Assembly: GCF_000003815.2 (NCBI RefSeq)
Contig: NC_049981.1
Span: forward strand, 24,443,675-24,507,674
Direction of reading: 5' to 3'
DNA: 64,000 nucleotides
Source of the DNA: Branchiostoma floridae
Taxonomy: Eukaryota > Chordata > Leptocardii > Amphioxiformes > Branchiostomatidae
Below, in pieces: positions 36,376 to 48,400 of this stretch. Positions within the stretch are counted from its first letter, which is position 1, and each line of letters begins with the position of its first letter. A program made the translations under genes and the position numbers. The notes beneath the pieces are model-generated. The model was not told the DNA's origin, did not search any database, and saw only the letters and a program-made list of their open reading frames with translations.

Positions 36376-36421
36376 CGCCACAGTTAACGTTGCAATGAGC
36401 CGCCAGCTGTTTATATATCCT
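36376..36421 (-). promoter_or_regulatory. Possible TATA box and 5' UTR exon of the methyltransferase gene
   Basis: The minus strand reads GGATATATAAACAGC at about 36421-36407, a good TATA element, and a GTAAGC donor follows at about 36376. Spacing fits a short 5' UTR exon for the methyltransferase gene. This is inference from motif and position only. Confidence 0.35.
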
Positions 36422-37098
36422 AAACGGATTCTAGTCTGAGCAATGAATGAAGACTTGCGAAAATGTATAAGCCGAATATGAACAAGAATGCTCATTCATG
36501 TAGCCGTTCAGTTTAAAAAAACTTGCCGTGGGCGAATTTTGATGTGCCGTGCCAACTGGAGACTCGAAAGACTGGTTTCCAGAGCAGGATCGAGGATAAA
36601 GGTCATATATCCAAGGACGTTCTATAGAATAAGATGCCCTTCGTATAACCCCCGTGACACCGCTATGGGACGGCAGGGGGTAGCCTATTCGAAGCGCTCT
36701 AATGATCGCAATTATCAAAGGACCAAATACCACAAAATTCATAAACAAACAATGTAAAAAAACATGTAAGAATTAGACAAGTAATATTTGTGGAAAACAC
36801 AGCATATTTAACCATCTCCCAACCATACCCCAAAAATGACATAAAAAATGAACTTCCGGTTTACAAAGCCACTTTTCCGGATTGTGACAAGTTAACTGCA
36901 TAGAAACTTACAAATCCTGCCACAATTTTGGTCACAAACAATGTACAACTGTACTTACCAACACATGTCCATTTGTAGTTATTTTAGCTAGATTTTACCA
37001 AATTTAAGGGAAAATTTTTAAAACTCCAATTTTCTCCCAAAATTTTAGAAAGGCTCTTCGAAACAATGTATTACATGAACATGGCCTATATTGTATGT
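36422..37098. other. Intergenic, nothing recognised
   Basis: No exon with splice sites and family similarity is visible. If the CARD gene duplication ever included exon 1, it is not recognisable here. Confidence 0.4.
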
Positions 37099-37218
37099 AA
37101 GCATTTCGTGCATCTAGTAGACGTTCCGAAACCCTGTGGTGTATGCGAAGAGAAGAATTGGCTTAAAATAAAATACGGCGAGGTTTTAATTTGGTATGAG
37201 GTAACGAAACAATTGTAA
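37099..37218 (+). pseudogene. Partial copy of CARD-gene C-terminal domain
   Basis: An open frame of 39 residues ending TAA includes KHFVHLVDVPKPCGVCEEKN and a VLIWYEVTKQL tail. About 26 of 38 residues match the end of the CARD plus B-box protein, and the stop is at the same place. I could not find the rest of the domain or the CARD exon upstream, so it is probably a truncated duplicate. Differences are spread evenly and keep the CxxC, so it could also be the last exon of a diverged gene. Confidence 0.75.
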
Positions 37219-37275
37219 CTCTTATTACCTCCATATTTACCTCCATATTTACCTCCATGAATATGGAGGTATTGT
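37219..37275. repeat. TACCTCCAT palindromic repeat end
   Basis: TTATTACCTCCATATT and two further TTTACCTCCAT units end in a short hairpin, TACCTCCATGAATATGGAGG. The same palindromic sequence type closes the element at 40747-40776. Confidence 0.6.
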
Positions 37276-37351
37276 TGCCATACTGCTTTTAGTCTGAGGG
37301 TTATGTGAGGTATGTCTCATACTCAAAGGTATGTGGGGTAGGATGTCGGGC

Positions 37352-37955
37352 ACTTCGGCACATGGACACTTCGGCCCCCCTCTTATCAGGACATTTCGGC
37401 CCCAAGCCGAGGACACTTCGGCCCCAAGCCGAGGACACTTCGGCCCCAAGTCTTACCTACTGCGATGTGCAGTTAGCCGTCTTAAACAGACCTGTTACAA
37501 ATGTTTTTTACTGTTCAACCGGGTTGCCATATTAGAAAGCGTTAGGAGATCACGTGGTCGGTTACCCGCCGACCGAGAGCTCCGGCCGAGTGGTTCCGAG
37601 CGTCCCGTTTATCATCGATACGCTACCGACCATGACCGACAACGCTTCGGAAGATTCTCGGGAGCGGTACCGAACATCTCCGACCACGCTGTCCAATATG
37701 GCGCTGTCGCGATTCTTTCAACATTTCTCGTTATGATGCGAAATCAATATTCAAAGCTTTAAGTTTTCTTTTTCAGATGCAATTTCACCCCTGACAGTAT
37801 GATGGTACATAGCATGCCCACGCACATAAGAACTAGCGGGGCCGAAGTGTCCTCGGCCTGGGGCCGAAGAGTCCTCGGCCTGGGGCCGAAGTGTCCTGGA
37901 CTTGAGGCCGAAGTGTCCGAGCCGAAGTGTCCATGTGACGAACTGTCCTGATACC
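37352..37955. mobile_element. Foldback-type element with GGACACTTCGGCC subrepeats
   Basis: The left arm at 37352-37451 carries repeated GAGGACACTTCGGCCCCAAGC units. The right arm at 37837-37950 carries the inverted units GGGGCCGAAGTGTCCTCGGC. The 390 bp interior is GC-richer than its surroundings and encodes nothing recognised. Subrepeated long inverted arms are typical of foldback transposons. Confidence 0.7.
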
Positions 37956-38224
37956 GATACCGAAAATTCTTGACATATACCCCAGGTATATGTCAAGAAC
38001 CGCTGGAAGGTTTGCAGTGTTTTCGGTAGGTGGGTGATGTGGGGATGGTCCAGGTAGACTTTGAGCCCCCTGTTGGTTGACCTTGATACTGCAGCAGCGC
38101 ATTTCGTGTTATATCTTTGCACCTGTAGTGCTGTGGTGCACCTGTAGTTGATTTTTTTATTAGTTACAAGTTTCAACTGAAAACGAATGCATTACAGTTT
38201 ACAAGTTAGTGTGCTTGCCTGTTT

Positions 38225-39062
38225 GTCCTGATATATAAAGTGGCAATACATGGGAGTGGTGTAGAGGGATACTTAGAGAATTGGTTTGGATCGTGTCCGT
38301 CCAATTGCTGAAAGCCAGGAAGTTATTACGCACAAGTGTATTGACTCTAGCCTGATTACCATCCTCCTTATAGTGACCACTGGTTCAATAGTTTCGATTG
38401 CTAACCGCAGTTAGTATGACTCGTGGCTACACTCACACAGCAATGTCAGACCGTTACTGCATTCATTTTCAGTTGAAACTTGTAACTCTATAAAAAAATT
38501 CAACTACATGTGCACCACAGCACTACAGCTGCAAAGATATAACACTTTAAACTTGTAAATAATGTTTAGCCAATTTTACCAAGACTTATTTGTACAGGTT
38601 TGATAATGTGCAGCGAATGACAAATTATAATGTTTGCTTTCTATAAATAATGATTATTCATACTTCACACCACTCAAGATAATGACAGTCTTGCATGAAC
38701 ATGTGCGTATGTACCAGCGCTTTAACCCTATCATGTTATATGGGTGGTCTTAAAAATCATGCATTTCCACAGTTGACTATTGCATTTAAACTTGTATCAG
38801 CATTATATTATAAACACAAAACAATTCATTACTAGCAAAAAAAATGTGGCAGGGAAAGGTTGCCAATGTGCATTTCGTACACATAGAATACAAAATATAA
38901 GAAGGAGTCTTTAATGATATCCCAACCTAAATACCTTCCTAAAGTCAAATAACCATCACATATACTCTAATAGGAATACATAGTCAGAGCTTTGATAAAT
39001 ATGGCGATAATGATGATAAATTAAGATTACATGCAAGTAAGAAATCAAACGTTTAACATTAA
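38225..39062. repeat. Second copy of the CARD-gene downstream segment
   Basis: Collinear with 31160-31860: shared blocks include AGCCAGGAAGT followed by TACGCACAAGTG, then TGGCTACAC, CTTGCATGAACATGTGCGTA and GCAAGTAAGAAATCAAACGT. Small insertions separate them (for example 38350-38410). With 37099-37218 this defines one duplicated unit that was split by the insertion at 37219-38220. Confidence 0.75.
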
Positions 39063-39084
39063 CACGCTGTCGAAACACACTGAT

Positions 39085-39094
39085 TTATATATAC

Positions 39095-39130
<36 letters not shown>

Positions 39131-39132
39131 TA
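39085..39132. repeat. (AT)n(AG)n microsatellite
   Basis: A TATATA run passes directly into an AGAGAG run. Simple repeat, downstream of the first TMEM175-like gene. Confidence 0.9.
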
Positions 39133-39492
39133 TACAACCTCGGTTCGTTTAGTCTCTCTATTCCACTTTCCCCCTCTCTCTATCTATATATTACACGAAA
39201 AAAAAAATGTACCGTTTTCTTTTGAATCCATTTTTCGCTATCAATTAACGTTACTGTATACTGCTCGCTCTTCTTTATCTGGATCTACAGATGGATAGTG
39301 ATCAAAAAGTGATCCACACCGTAGAATTATCATTTTTATCGTACAATTCTCCCAAATAACCACCGCCTCCATATCTTAAAAATTAAAATAAATAAACATA
39401 AAAATGGTACTACCCCTCAAAGGTTGTCAGAAATCGCTTTTCCTCGAGTCTTAATTACGTCATAACTGTATCAAATGGAGACTACAAGAAGA

Positions 39493-42400
39493 TCACACAG
39501 CAGTGATGTCGTTCTCGCGATCTCTGTTGTTCCGCTTATGATTGGACTCATTCGCATCTAGATGAGACATCGCTGGGGTTCCTGAGGGTCGATTTTTGTC
39601 CTCTCGCCTCTGAAAATTTAAGGTTATTTACTTCAATATCATATCTATGTATCAACAGGGTTTTTTAATAGACAACGTATGGAATAAAGTTACAGCAAAC
39701 ACTAGAGTTCGGCGACCTCATACCTCCATTAAATATTCAAGCTTTTGTAAATCTTATGCAAAGGACTTGCACATTTTCATGATGCATGCATGGGGATGTT
39801 CATCATTGACTAACATACAAAATTCCCATAATTAATCATTGAGCAAATGTCATTGCAATTTTCGCATGTATTATGCAAATCAGTTCCTAATTAGCATATT
39901 TGGCATCTGCTTATGTTCCATCTATCAAAATTTACATTTGTTACATTTATTAAAGTCAAGTTATTGAAATGATGGAATTATACAATTTCCTCATTAATTA
40001 TGCAAATAGTGTCCTCATTTGCATAACCTGTATATCATTATGAACATCTTTGCCTAAGCTACCTGCATGTCTAAAATGATGGCAATCCATCATTCCTCTC
40101 TGCAGTTATCTTCTTTGGAATGTCTTGACAAAAATACCCCTGCAGTTCCAAAATTAAATGTTAGGGGGCTGAAACTTGGCCCACTATGTCATGACGCTGA
40201 AAGCTGTCTACCACCCAATTGTCAAGACCATATCATTTCCGGGACAGGAGGTACATTGAAAAAACTGCTATGATAGAATATTCTCATTAATTATGCAAAT
40301 GTACTCCAATTTTGCATGATTTGCATTTTATCTTGTACAACATTGTGTAAGGTACCTATATACCAAAAATCATGAAAATCCGTTGATTCCTTCTTGAGTT
40401 ATCCGCTTCAGAAGTTTTTGACAAAAATGCCCCTGCTATCCCAAACCTAGTCGCTAGGGGGCTCAAACTTATGTCACTTATTCCTGAGCACAAAAGCTAC
40501 CTAACAACCAAAAGTCTTGACCATAGCATGTTCAGAACACCGACATAGCAAAACCGGAAATTGTGCTGCAGTACCAAGGGAAGCCGCTAGAGGACCCAAA
40601 ATCTAATCACTTCTAGCTTTCATCTCACTTTACCAACACACCAAGTATGAAACCAATCCATCCAGCCGTTCTTGAGTTATCTTGTTGACAGACAGACAGA
40701 CAGACAGACACACACACACACACACACAACCGCTACTGAAAATATAACCTCCATGACATTTCATGGAGGTAATAACACCGTAACAGGTATAAATGTAGTT
40801 ACATGCAGTGCCATCTTGCGAATGTTTAACGAAGTGAAACGTACGGACAGTGTTAAACAGTTACATTCAGTGCTACCTTGCGACCGTTTTGCTATTTAAA
40901 AAGCGAAGGCTACGGACAGTTTATTACTATCACGCGTACGACCGCCTTACCTGCACACAATTACGGACAATCTTGATGGTGATGAACACAGCAGGAGTGC
41001 AAATTTGTACCTGTTATAGTCAGTAAAGAAGTCATATTGAATGAACATTTTGCGATTATCACAATATGACAAAGAATAGCAAACAAAACAAAAACAACAG
41101 ATTTTCTTAGTACAATAACTGCTGCATTGTCCTGCGAAATAAATATATACCCAGTTGATGACTTCCGAGTCGAATTTCCAGACTGGCACGAAGCACAAGA
41201 GAAACAGCAGGAGACTAAAAAATAAAAGTAGTATTCATTATATACAGCTACATTCAAAAACCATGTGAAGGCAATTAAAAGCCACCTTACAATGTAGGGA
41301 ATTGTGGATAAGGTCAGAGGGCAGGCCCCCTTAAGAGACAGTAATATCTATGTGACAAAGAATTGTTAACTTTATAAATTTGAGGCTTCAAACTTTAACG
41401 CAAGTCCACAATACATCACACTGCACATGGGCACTCAGAACTATGAAGAGGTTTGACTTTGACTCTATTGGAATGAAGTCACTAGGAAGCTAACTAGCTG
41501 ATCTTGTGGCCACATTCATATTCAGTACAAACATGAACAAAACATACATACAATCGAGGTGGTGTTCTTCATGTTCTTCTTGCTGCCGTTCTTAATTATT
41601 GTGTAATATGTGTCGTGTGAAGTAATGAAACATAACACATACAGTAGACGCTTACCTGATGACAGGGTACACGCTCAACTTGATCAACATGAACGCGTTC
41701 ATGTATTTGTCTTCATTGACATCAACGAAATGATGAATCAGCTTCGACCTTCGGAAAGAACAGATGTGTTGCTGTGTGACCTTGAAACATAACTAGTACA
41801 ACTTAAAAGTGCGTTGCTTACTTTAGTAAGCATTGCGACATGTATGGTGAATAAATTCAATCACGAAAGGATGACAATAAAAGCATCATTGCCATGTGAC
41901 GTTTACCTTTGCCTAGAAGTAAATATAAGGAGACTCTGACCTGGCAAATAGTTGAGTCAAGTCTAGTCAAGTTTATATTCCTTTCAATAAGCTCAATGTA
42001 CAGTTGATGCAATTCTTGCAGAAAAAAAATGACAGAGTTGCCAAAATTCATGCCTGAAAATGCATTTCTTTAACACATTAAAAATCATCAATGTTTCAAT
42101 AAATTACGCAAGTAGACGGGCAGCCTACTTGTTTTTCATGATGATGATCCACATGACCAGGTGCCAGATGCTGGAGAACAGCACCGTGCAGGCGTTCAGC
42201 TGTACAGCGAGGGCAGCGTCACCTGCAGACACCTGACATAGTGAGGAAAGAGGAATGGAAATCAATTTAGTTGTGTGTTATCGCATTCACATCGCATCAC
42301 ATGCCATAGCATTTCATTTTTATCCCCCACATGCCATTATTGTCGGAAGTAGAACAAATATCTACCATCAAAATAAAGAAAAAAATGACATTTGTTATTG

Positions 42401-45400
42401 AAAAATAAAATAAAACAGAATGGCCTTCTGGCATGTATTTGCAAACAAACGATCAATACTAATATCATTTTCTAAAACTATTCTATTCATTATTAATGAT
42501 TGAATACGTAGTTATATATGGATACTTATGATGACGCATTTGTGCATTTACAATTTAACTTTCAAAAGGATTCCTTACTTGGATATTTACTTCCAACTTG
42601 TTGGAAGAATACTTTGAACAACGTAGTAGGTCAAAAAATGATAACAATAATTAAGATGTAGCATATATACACTGTACCTCTTTTCCGAATTCTCCGGTAA
42701 TCTTGAACACGATCGGAAGTAGTCCAGCAAACATGAGGGCCTATAGATGACAAAAATGAACTGTTTTGGTTGTCTTTCACCATCTACAGAAACTGAAAGC
42801 AAGATTTAAAATAGATCTAAAATATACACGATGTTAATTGTGCAGATTGAAAAACTGAGCTTACTGACCAACTTGTTGAAAAACTCCAGAAGGGGGTTTT
42901 CTACGTCGATGCGCTGTAAATCGTTGAAACAATTATCAAGGTATTTAAGAGGATATAAATAAATTGCACAGCCAAGAGAGACATATTATGTCAGAAAAGA
43001 CAGTCAGCATTTAGCAGAAGAAATGTTGCTTTTTATTCAGATTCCGTACGTAGAGTGGCTAGCGCATGTATAATAGCAAATGTTTGTGTTGAATAGCATT
43101 GTTTTTACTTAGTGCATTGCAATTTGTATATTTCTCTATGTACATATGCGGCTTTGTACATATCGTCTGATAGTAATAACAAACAAATTTCTGTACAAAA
43201 AGTACCAAACTTGCCTATCACAACAATTCTACATAACAAACGAGGAAAAGTGAACCTACGTAGTAAATTGAGTGGTGGAGATACCACAGCATACCTAACA
43301 GTGAAAAAAGACAATCCTAATGAGCTTTGTCTTTGAAGTAAGTCATTCATATCGAAAACTCATGATCAGACAGCAAAGGCATACCAAATTGCTGAGACAG
43401 TAAAATACTTGAAAGAATGTAAATTGTTCTATACTACATTCTATACTACATTCTGTGTACAAGATATTTCTGTTACAACAGAATCAGATAACCATTAAAT
43501 TTCTCAGTCTATCACCTTTACTACTACGTATATCATTTGCCAAAAATGATTGTTAAAAACATATCATTTGTTAACTCACAGATTGTGATAAAAGTGCCGG
43601 CATAAGACATGAACACGTGCTGGTCGTGTTTCAGAGCTGTGATGAGGTCACCATGCTTCGCGATGTCATCTTCCTTAGACGGGACGTTCTCCACACTGGG
43701 TAGGGGTAAAGTCAATGTTAAATATCTATTATCTCGCGTTGTCAATGATAAAACAAATATGATTTAGATTTTGTACGTATGTCTTGGAGACGTAACAGTC
43801 TTTAGGCACAGAAAAATGAGAATTAATATAGAAACTTGAGGATGGATATGTTACCAATATTGTTAAAAGTTACCATATGTCCAAGATGATAAGTGTGGCT
43901 ATGATTGCATAAACACCGTCACTGTAGACTGAAAAATTGAAACAACAGAAAAAATGTTTTATTAGTATGCTACTTGATTTCACCAGGCTCATTACCAAAA
44001 CAGAATATGTAAAAAAAAGGATTGGGATAAATCAGGGAATTGGGAAATTAAGATGTCATTGTCGTGCATATAATGGTTGTTATTATAATGTCTGACTCAC
44101 CCCTGGTTCGGAGAGTGTCAGACGTATCCACGAGAAGGCGTGACGGCAAGAGAATTTTACATCCAGCTTCTCCGTTTCCTTAGAGAAAGGGATATTAATT
44201 GATGGGTCAATGTATGGAATTTAATAAATTAATTGAGATAATCAAGAGAGGGTAGAAGGAGGGACAGCGAGAGAGGGAAAGTCGAAAGAAGGAAAGAGAA
44301 ATCTATTAATCAACGGTTTTATTCAACACTGCTATTACTCAGGAATGTACAATTATATGAAGATGTATGATCTGCATACTGTCATGTTCTTATTTTATTT
44401 TCTGTAACATGATTCTGACGACGTTGACGAAATATTTGACACACATACAACGGAAGAACAAGTCGTCCATGGTATCTATGTATTGGATTAAAAATATGAT
44501 AAAGGATAACAAGTCAGAAGGATATCTAATAGTATGATTTATCTAGTATATCATGCTGTAATTTGCCTAACCTTTCCCGAAGTAGTAGAGGGATATGATG
44601 ACCTGGCGCAGCAGCGGCTCCAATAGAAGCATCACCAGTAGAGCCCAGGCCTACACACAATTACAAGTAACACTTTTAACAAAAAATATTTCACACGATT
44701 CGGCTTAAAAAATTTTCGACAAAATAACACAAAATACATAAAAAAATCTGGGCTATGAAGCCACTTTCAGCGGCAGACTTGCTGTAATGTTACTGTGACA
44801 TTGTTTTGTACATCTTCGAGACAACTGTCAAATAACCTTTACATCAAGTGCAATAGCCTTAAAACATCTATATAAATGATCGAACGAAACTTATTTCTGG
44901 CAAATATTCAGTATTTTATTGTTTGCTACAACTTCAAATGTATATCATAGAGCTCACAGCCTCAATCCGGATCCACCCGATGCCGGCAGCAACCACGGCG
45001 ATGACTGGCTTCCCGAGTACCATCAACATTGTTCGATAGCGTTTGGTTTTCTGAAAAGAAAAATAGAATGAAACTCCAATAAATAGCTTTCCTTTTGAAT
45101 CAACAATATGAGCTTTTGAAAATTCAAACGCCTGTTCAGTTGTTATTCTTCAATTGCTTAAAAAGTATGTAATGCAAAATGTAATTAAAGTTTTACAGGA
45201 GCAAACCTCCTAACTAAGTATGCACAGATAACGCCAAGTCATTCATGTTGTAGCCCTTTCACTCGTTCTCATTGAAATGTCGAAAATGGCATTTTTTTGG
45301 TCGAAAAATAAATCGGCTTTAGTTTCAATGAAAACTACCTGGTTGTTTAGGAAAATTCCTCTTTTAATCATAGCCAAAACATTGCAACTTATTATTTTCG

Positions 45401-48400
45401 GTCCCATTGGTAATGCATTACAGGGCATGTAACAAACGTTACCGGTAACGTTTGTTACAACAGTAGACTTTACCCTGTTTTCTTCGAAAGGACTCACCTT
45501 ATTGACTACATTATTTAGGTATAAGTGGACGTCCCTAGGAACATTTAAAAAGTGGGCAGCTTTTTTTACACCAGGTCAAGTAGAAAGCTTAGACAGCATC
45601 GAACAATGGTAGCGTTTGTTACAGTCATTTCTGTACAACATTTTGTTATGCAAGGTGGGATACAATGACAGTCAACAGCCATTTCTTGTTTCTTTAGAAA
45701 GCCAGAAAAACTGTACAGCGTCACAAAAACGGCAATTTCTAGTCTTGTACGTGGATAATATAACCGTGGTAACCAGCGTACTCATGGTGGTAACGTTTGT
45801 TACCGAATCTGGCGACAGGCATAAACCACCTCACACAGCCTCAAAGATCAGTGACAGTAGCGATCTGACGTGATCGGTCAGAGGGCCTGGCCAGCTAGTT
45901 TCACCTACCGAAAAATCATTCTTGGAACTGAATTGTTACATTTTTGGCTAATATTTGAATTCTTCGTTTCTTCCCAGGCGACAGCCATTTTTTAGGGGTT
46001 GAAATCCCACCCGTTGCTATAATAATCTTTTAAGCCATTAACCAATACGAATGTTGTTGTGCATCTTGTGTAAAACATTGCAGGGGTTGTGGAAAAATGA
46101 AGGAACCAGTGATGTTGTCTATAGTTTGCTCCATTTCAAGTCGTAAAGTCAGGCGACAGCATTTCGACATTTAAATGAGAACGAGCCCTTTACGATACTT
46201 AAGTGAACATTTGATTCCCTCTGAATAACTCATAATGAAAATATCAACACGATGTTTTTTTTATAATCAGTACTCGCCATTTCGCCATATCTTGCTTCAT
46301 CTTCTTCCAGCAGATTTGGCCTACTGTAGGCCTGCCATGCTATCCCTGCCTGTACGGACGTAGGGATATAGTTTTACAATTAAAACAGCGATACTCATGG
46401 ATAATGCATGAAAAATTATATATTTAAGTGCCAGCATATATTCCTGGCGTGTCTTTGCATATGAAAGTCGCATCAGAGACTAGTGATCCGCCAAAGTGTT
46501 GTTATTTGCATATAATACCTGGTCAGAGGCCCATGACCACTAAATGGTTTATTACTATTAGGTAACAGGCCGACGTGTAATCGTAATCATCGGCGAAAAA
46601 TGGCCATATGCATTATCGTTATTGCCGGATGACCAATTCAAAATTGAACAATTCAAATGGTCTTGATTGTCTTCATTAACCGATGCCTATGACGTTATGG
46701 CTGTGTAACCTGTTGAAATAGAGACTTGTGACACAGCTGGGCTAAATGAAAATTACCATGAGAGCACCGGCTATAGCAACGCTTGCACAGAACAAAACTA
46801 CTGCAAGCGGTTCCGTTGGATGTTCCGCAAACATCAGGAACTAGAAAAGTAAGCAAGGAACACTTAAGTCATTTTAGTCTAGGCTAATCATTTGTTATTT
46901 GAATATCACAAGTACTTGCCGATTGCGTAGTGTAAGACATCACTTACAAGTTTCATGTCAAACATTCTTCAATACAGTCTCGTTCAAAAGAAAAAGCAGG
47001 CATTCCATTTACATATAATTGAGATGTTGCGTTTATATGTCCAGCAGGCTATTACTACTTATTACATCATTGGTTTAGTCATATCCGATGCCTAAAGTAC
47101 TGTACTAATAAAAGCTATACTAATGATATTTAGTATTACAATTAAAGTTTGGAAATAAAAAGAAATCAAGCGAATACAATGCAAGTTAAATCTATCCACT
47201 GAATGATTATGGAATAATAGATGGAAAAGATGAGGCAAGCATACTGAGAACGGTAGGAAAGTCGACGCCATTAAAACTCCCTGAAAACAATAACAAGAAA
47301 CACATTAAAAGTATTGTAAAACGCTGTATATATAAGGAAAAGCTGTTCTCAACACTCACTCTCAAGCTCGCCTGGTGTTATTCTATCGCTATATTTAGAA
47401 ATCAGCACAAAAATACAATATTACTTACAACTCGCATCAATAGAAACGTTTGATATATATCACAAAATACGTTGTAAAACCATAACGTTAGTTCTCTTAG
47501 CTGCTCTCTATGATATGATATTTATGCAATTGCTATTCGAATTCTAAGCATAATATTAAAGTAAGGCGTCACCAGATTGAGTAGTATGATTGTCTCGTTG
47601 ACTTTTTCTATGTATCCGAACAATCTGCAATGTAACAAAAACAAGACGTAAATGTAAGTTGTAAGTTGTAATTTTTCATACCCTTATAAAGCCCAGTACA
47701 TTTATAGTGATATTGCGTGTTATATATCTTTTGGAGATAAAAGTTCTGTTAAACATAAACCAGCTGTTCAAAGCAAGTCTGATATAGGGGGGTCATCGTT
47801 ATCGTTCCTTAGAATCATGAATACAGGAAGGTTTTTGTCTTCTTACGTTTTATGGGTACTCCAAGTTGAAGCCACAATCACAAACGTAGTGGCGTACACA
47901 AGAATCTTGAACCATATGGATTTCACGCCCTCCAGCAGGTCCTAGGATAGTGAATGGATTCAACGTGAAAGTTATCTGACTTAGCTCGCTGAAGAGATAT
48001 TCCTCTCTTGATAGTGACGTAGAAGATAGAAGTACGTTTGCAAGTCCTGGTCTAGATATAGGAGATGCTAAAGAAAAATTGTACTACTGTTGCATGGAAA
48101 CATGAATCAATATTTACCTGAAGTTTTTTTTTAAATGCGAACTGGAAAAATGTAATATTCATAAGCGCATATATTATGTTCGCCTTCTCGTGGTGTAGCT
48201 TGACAAATTACTGCTAGGATATTTGATTCAAAATCAGTCATGTATAATGCGACCACCTCCACCAGCTCTGTCCTGCCACTTGCTACATAATGTAGACGAA
48301 ATCAGAGTGTGTCTGCTTATCAAAAAGTATCCATGGCGACAGCCGTCTGGTTTAGGTCATTGACCCTATTTGTTAAAAGGAGATGGAGAGGAGGAAAAGG

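Noticed and set aside
37331-38176. Open frames over the CTTCGGCC repeats (for example 37331-37762)
   Set aside because: They are repeat-driven and have no domain or splice support. The region is a foldback element.
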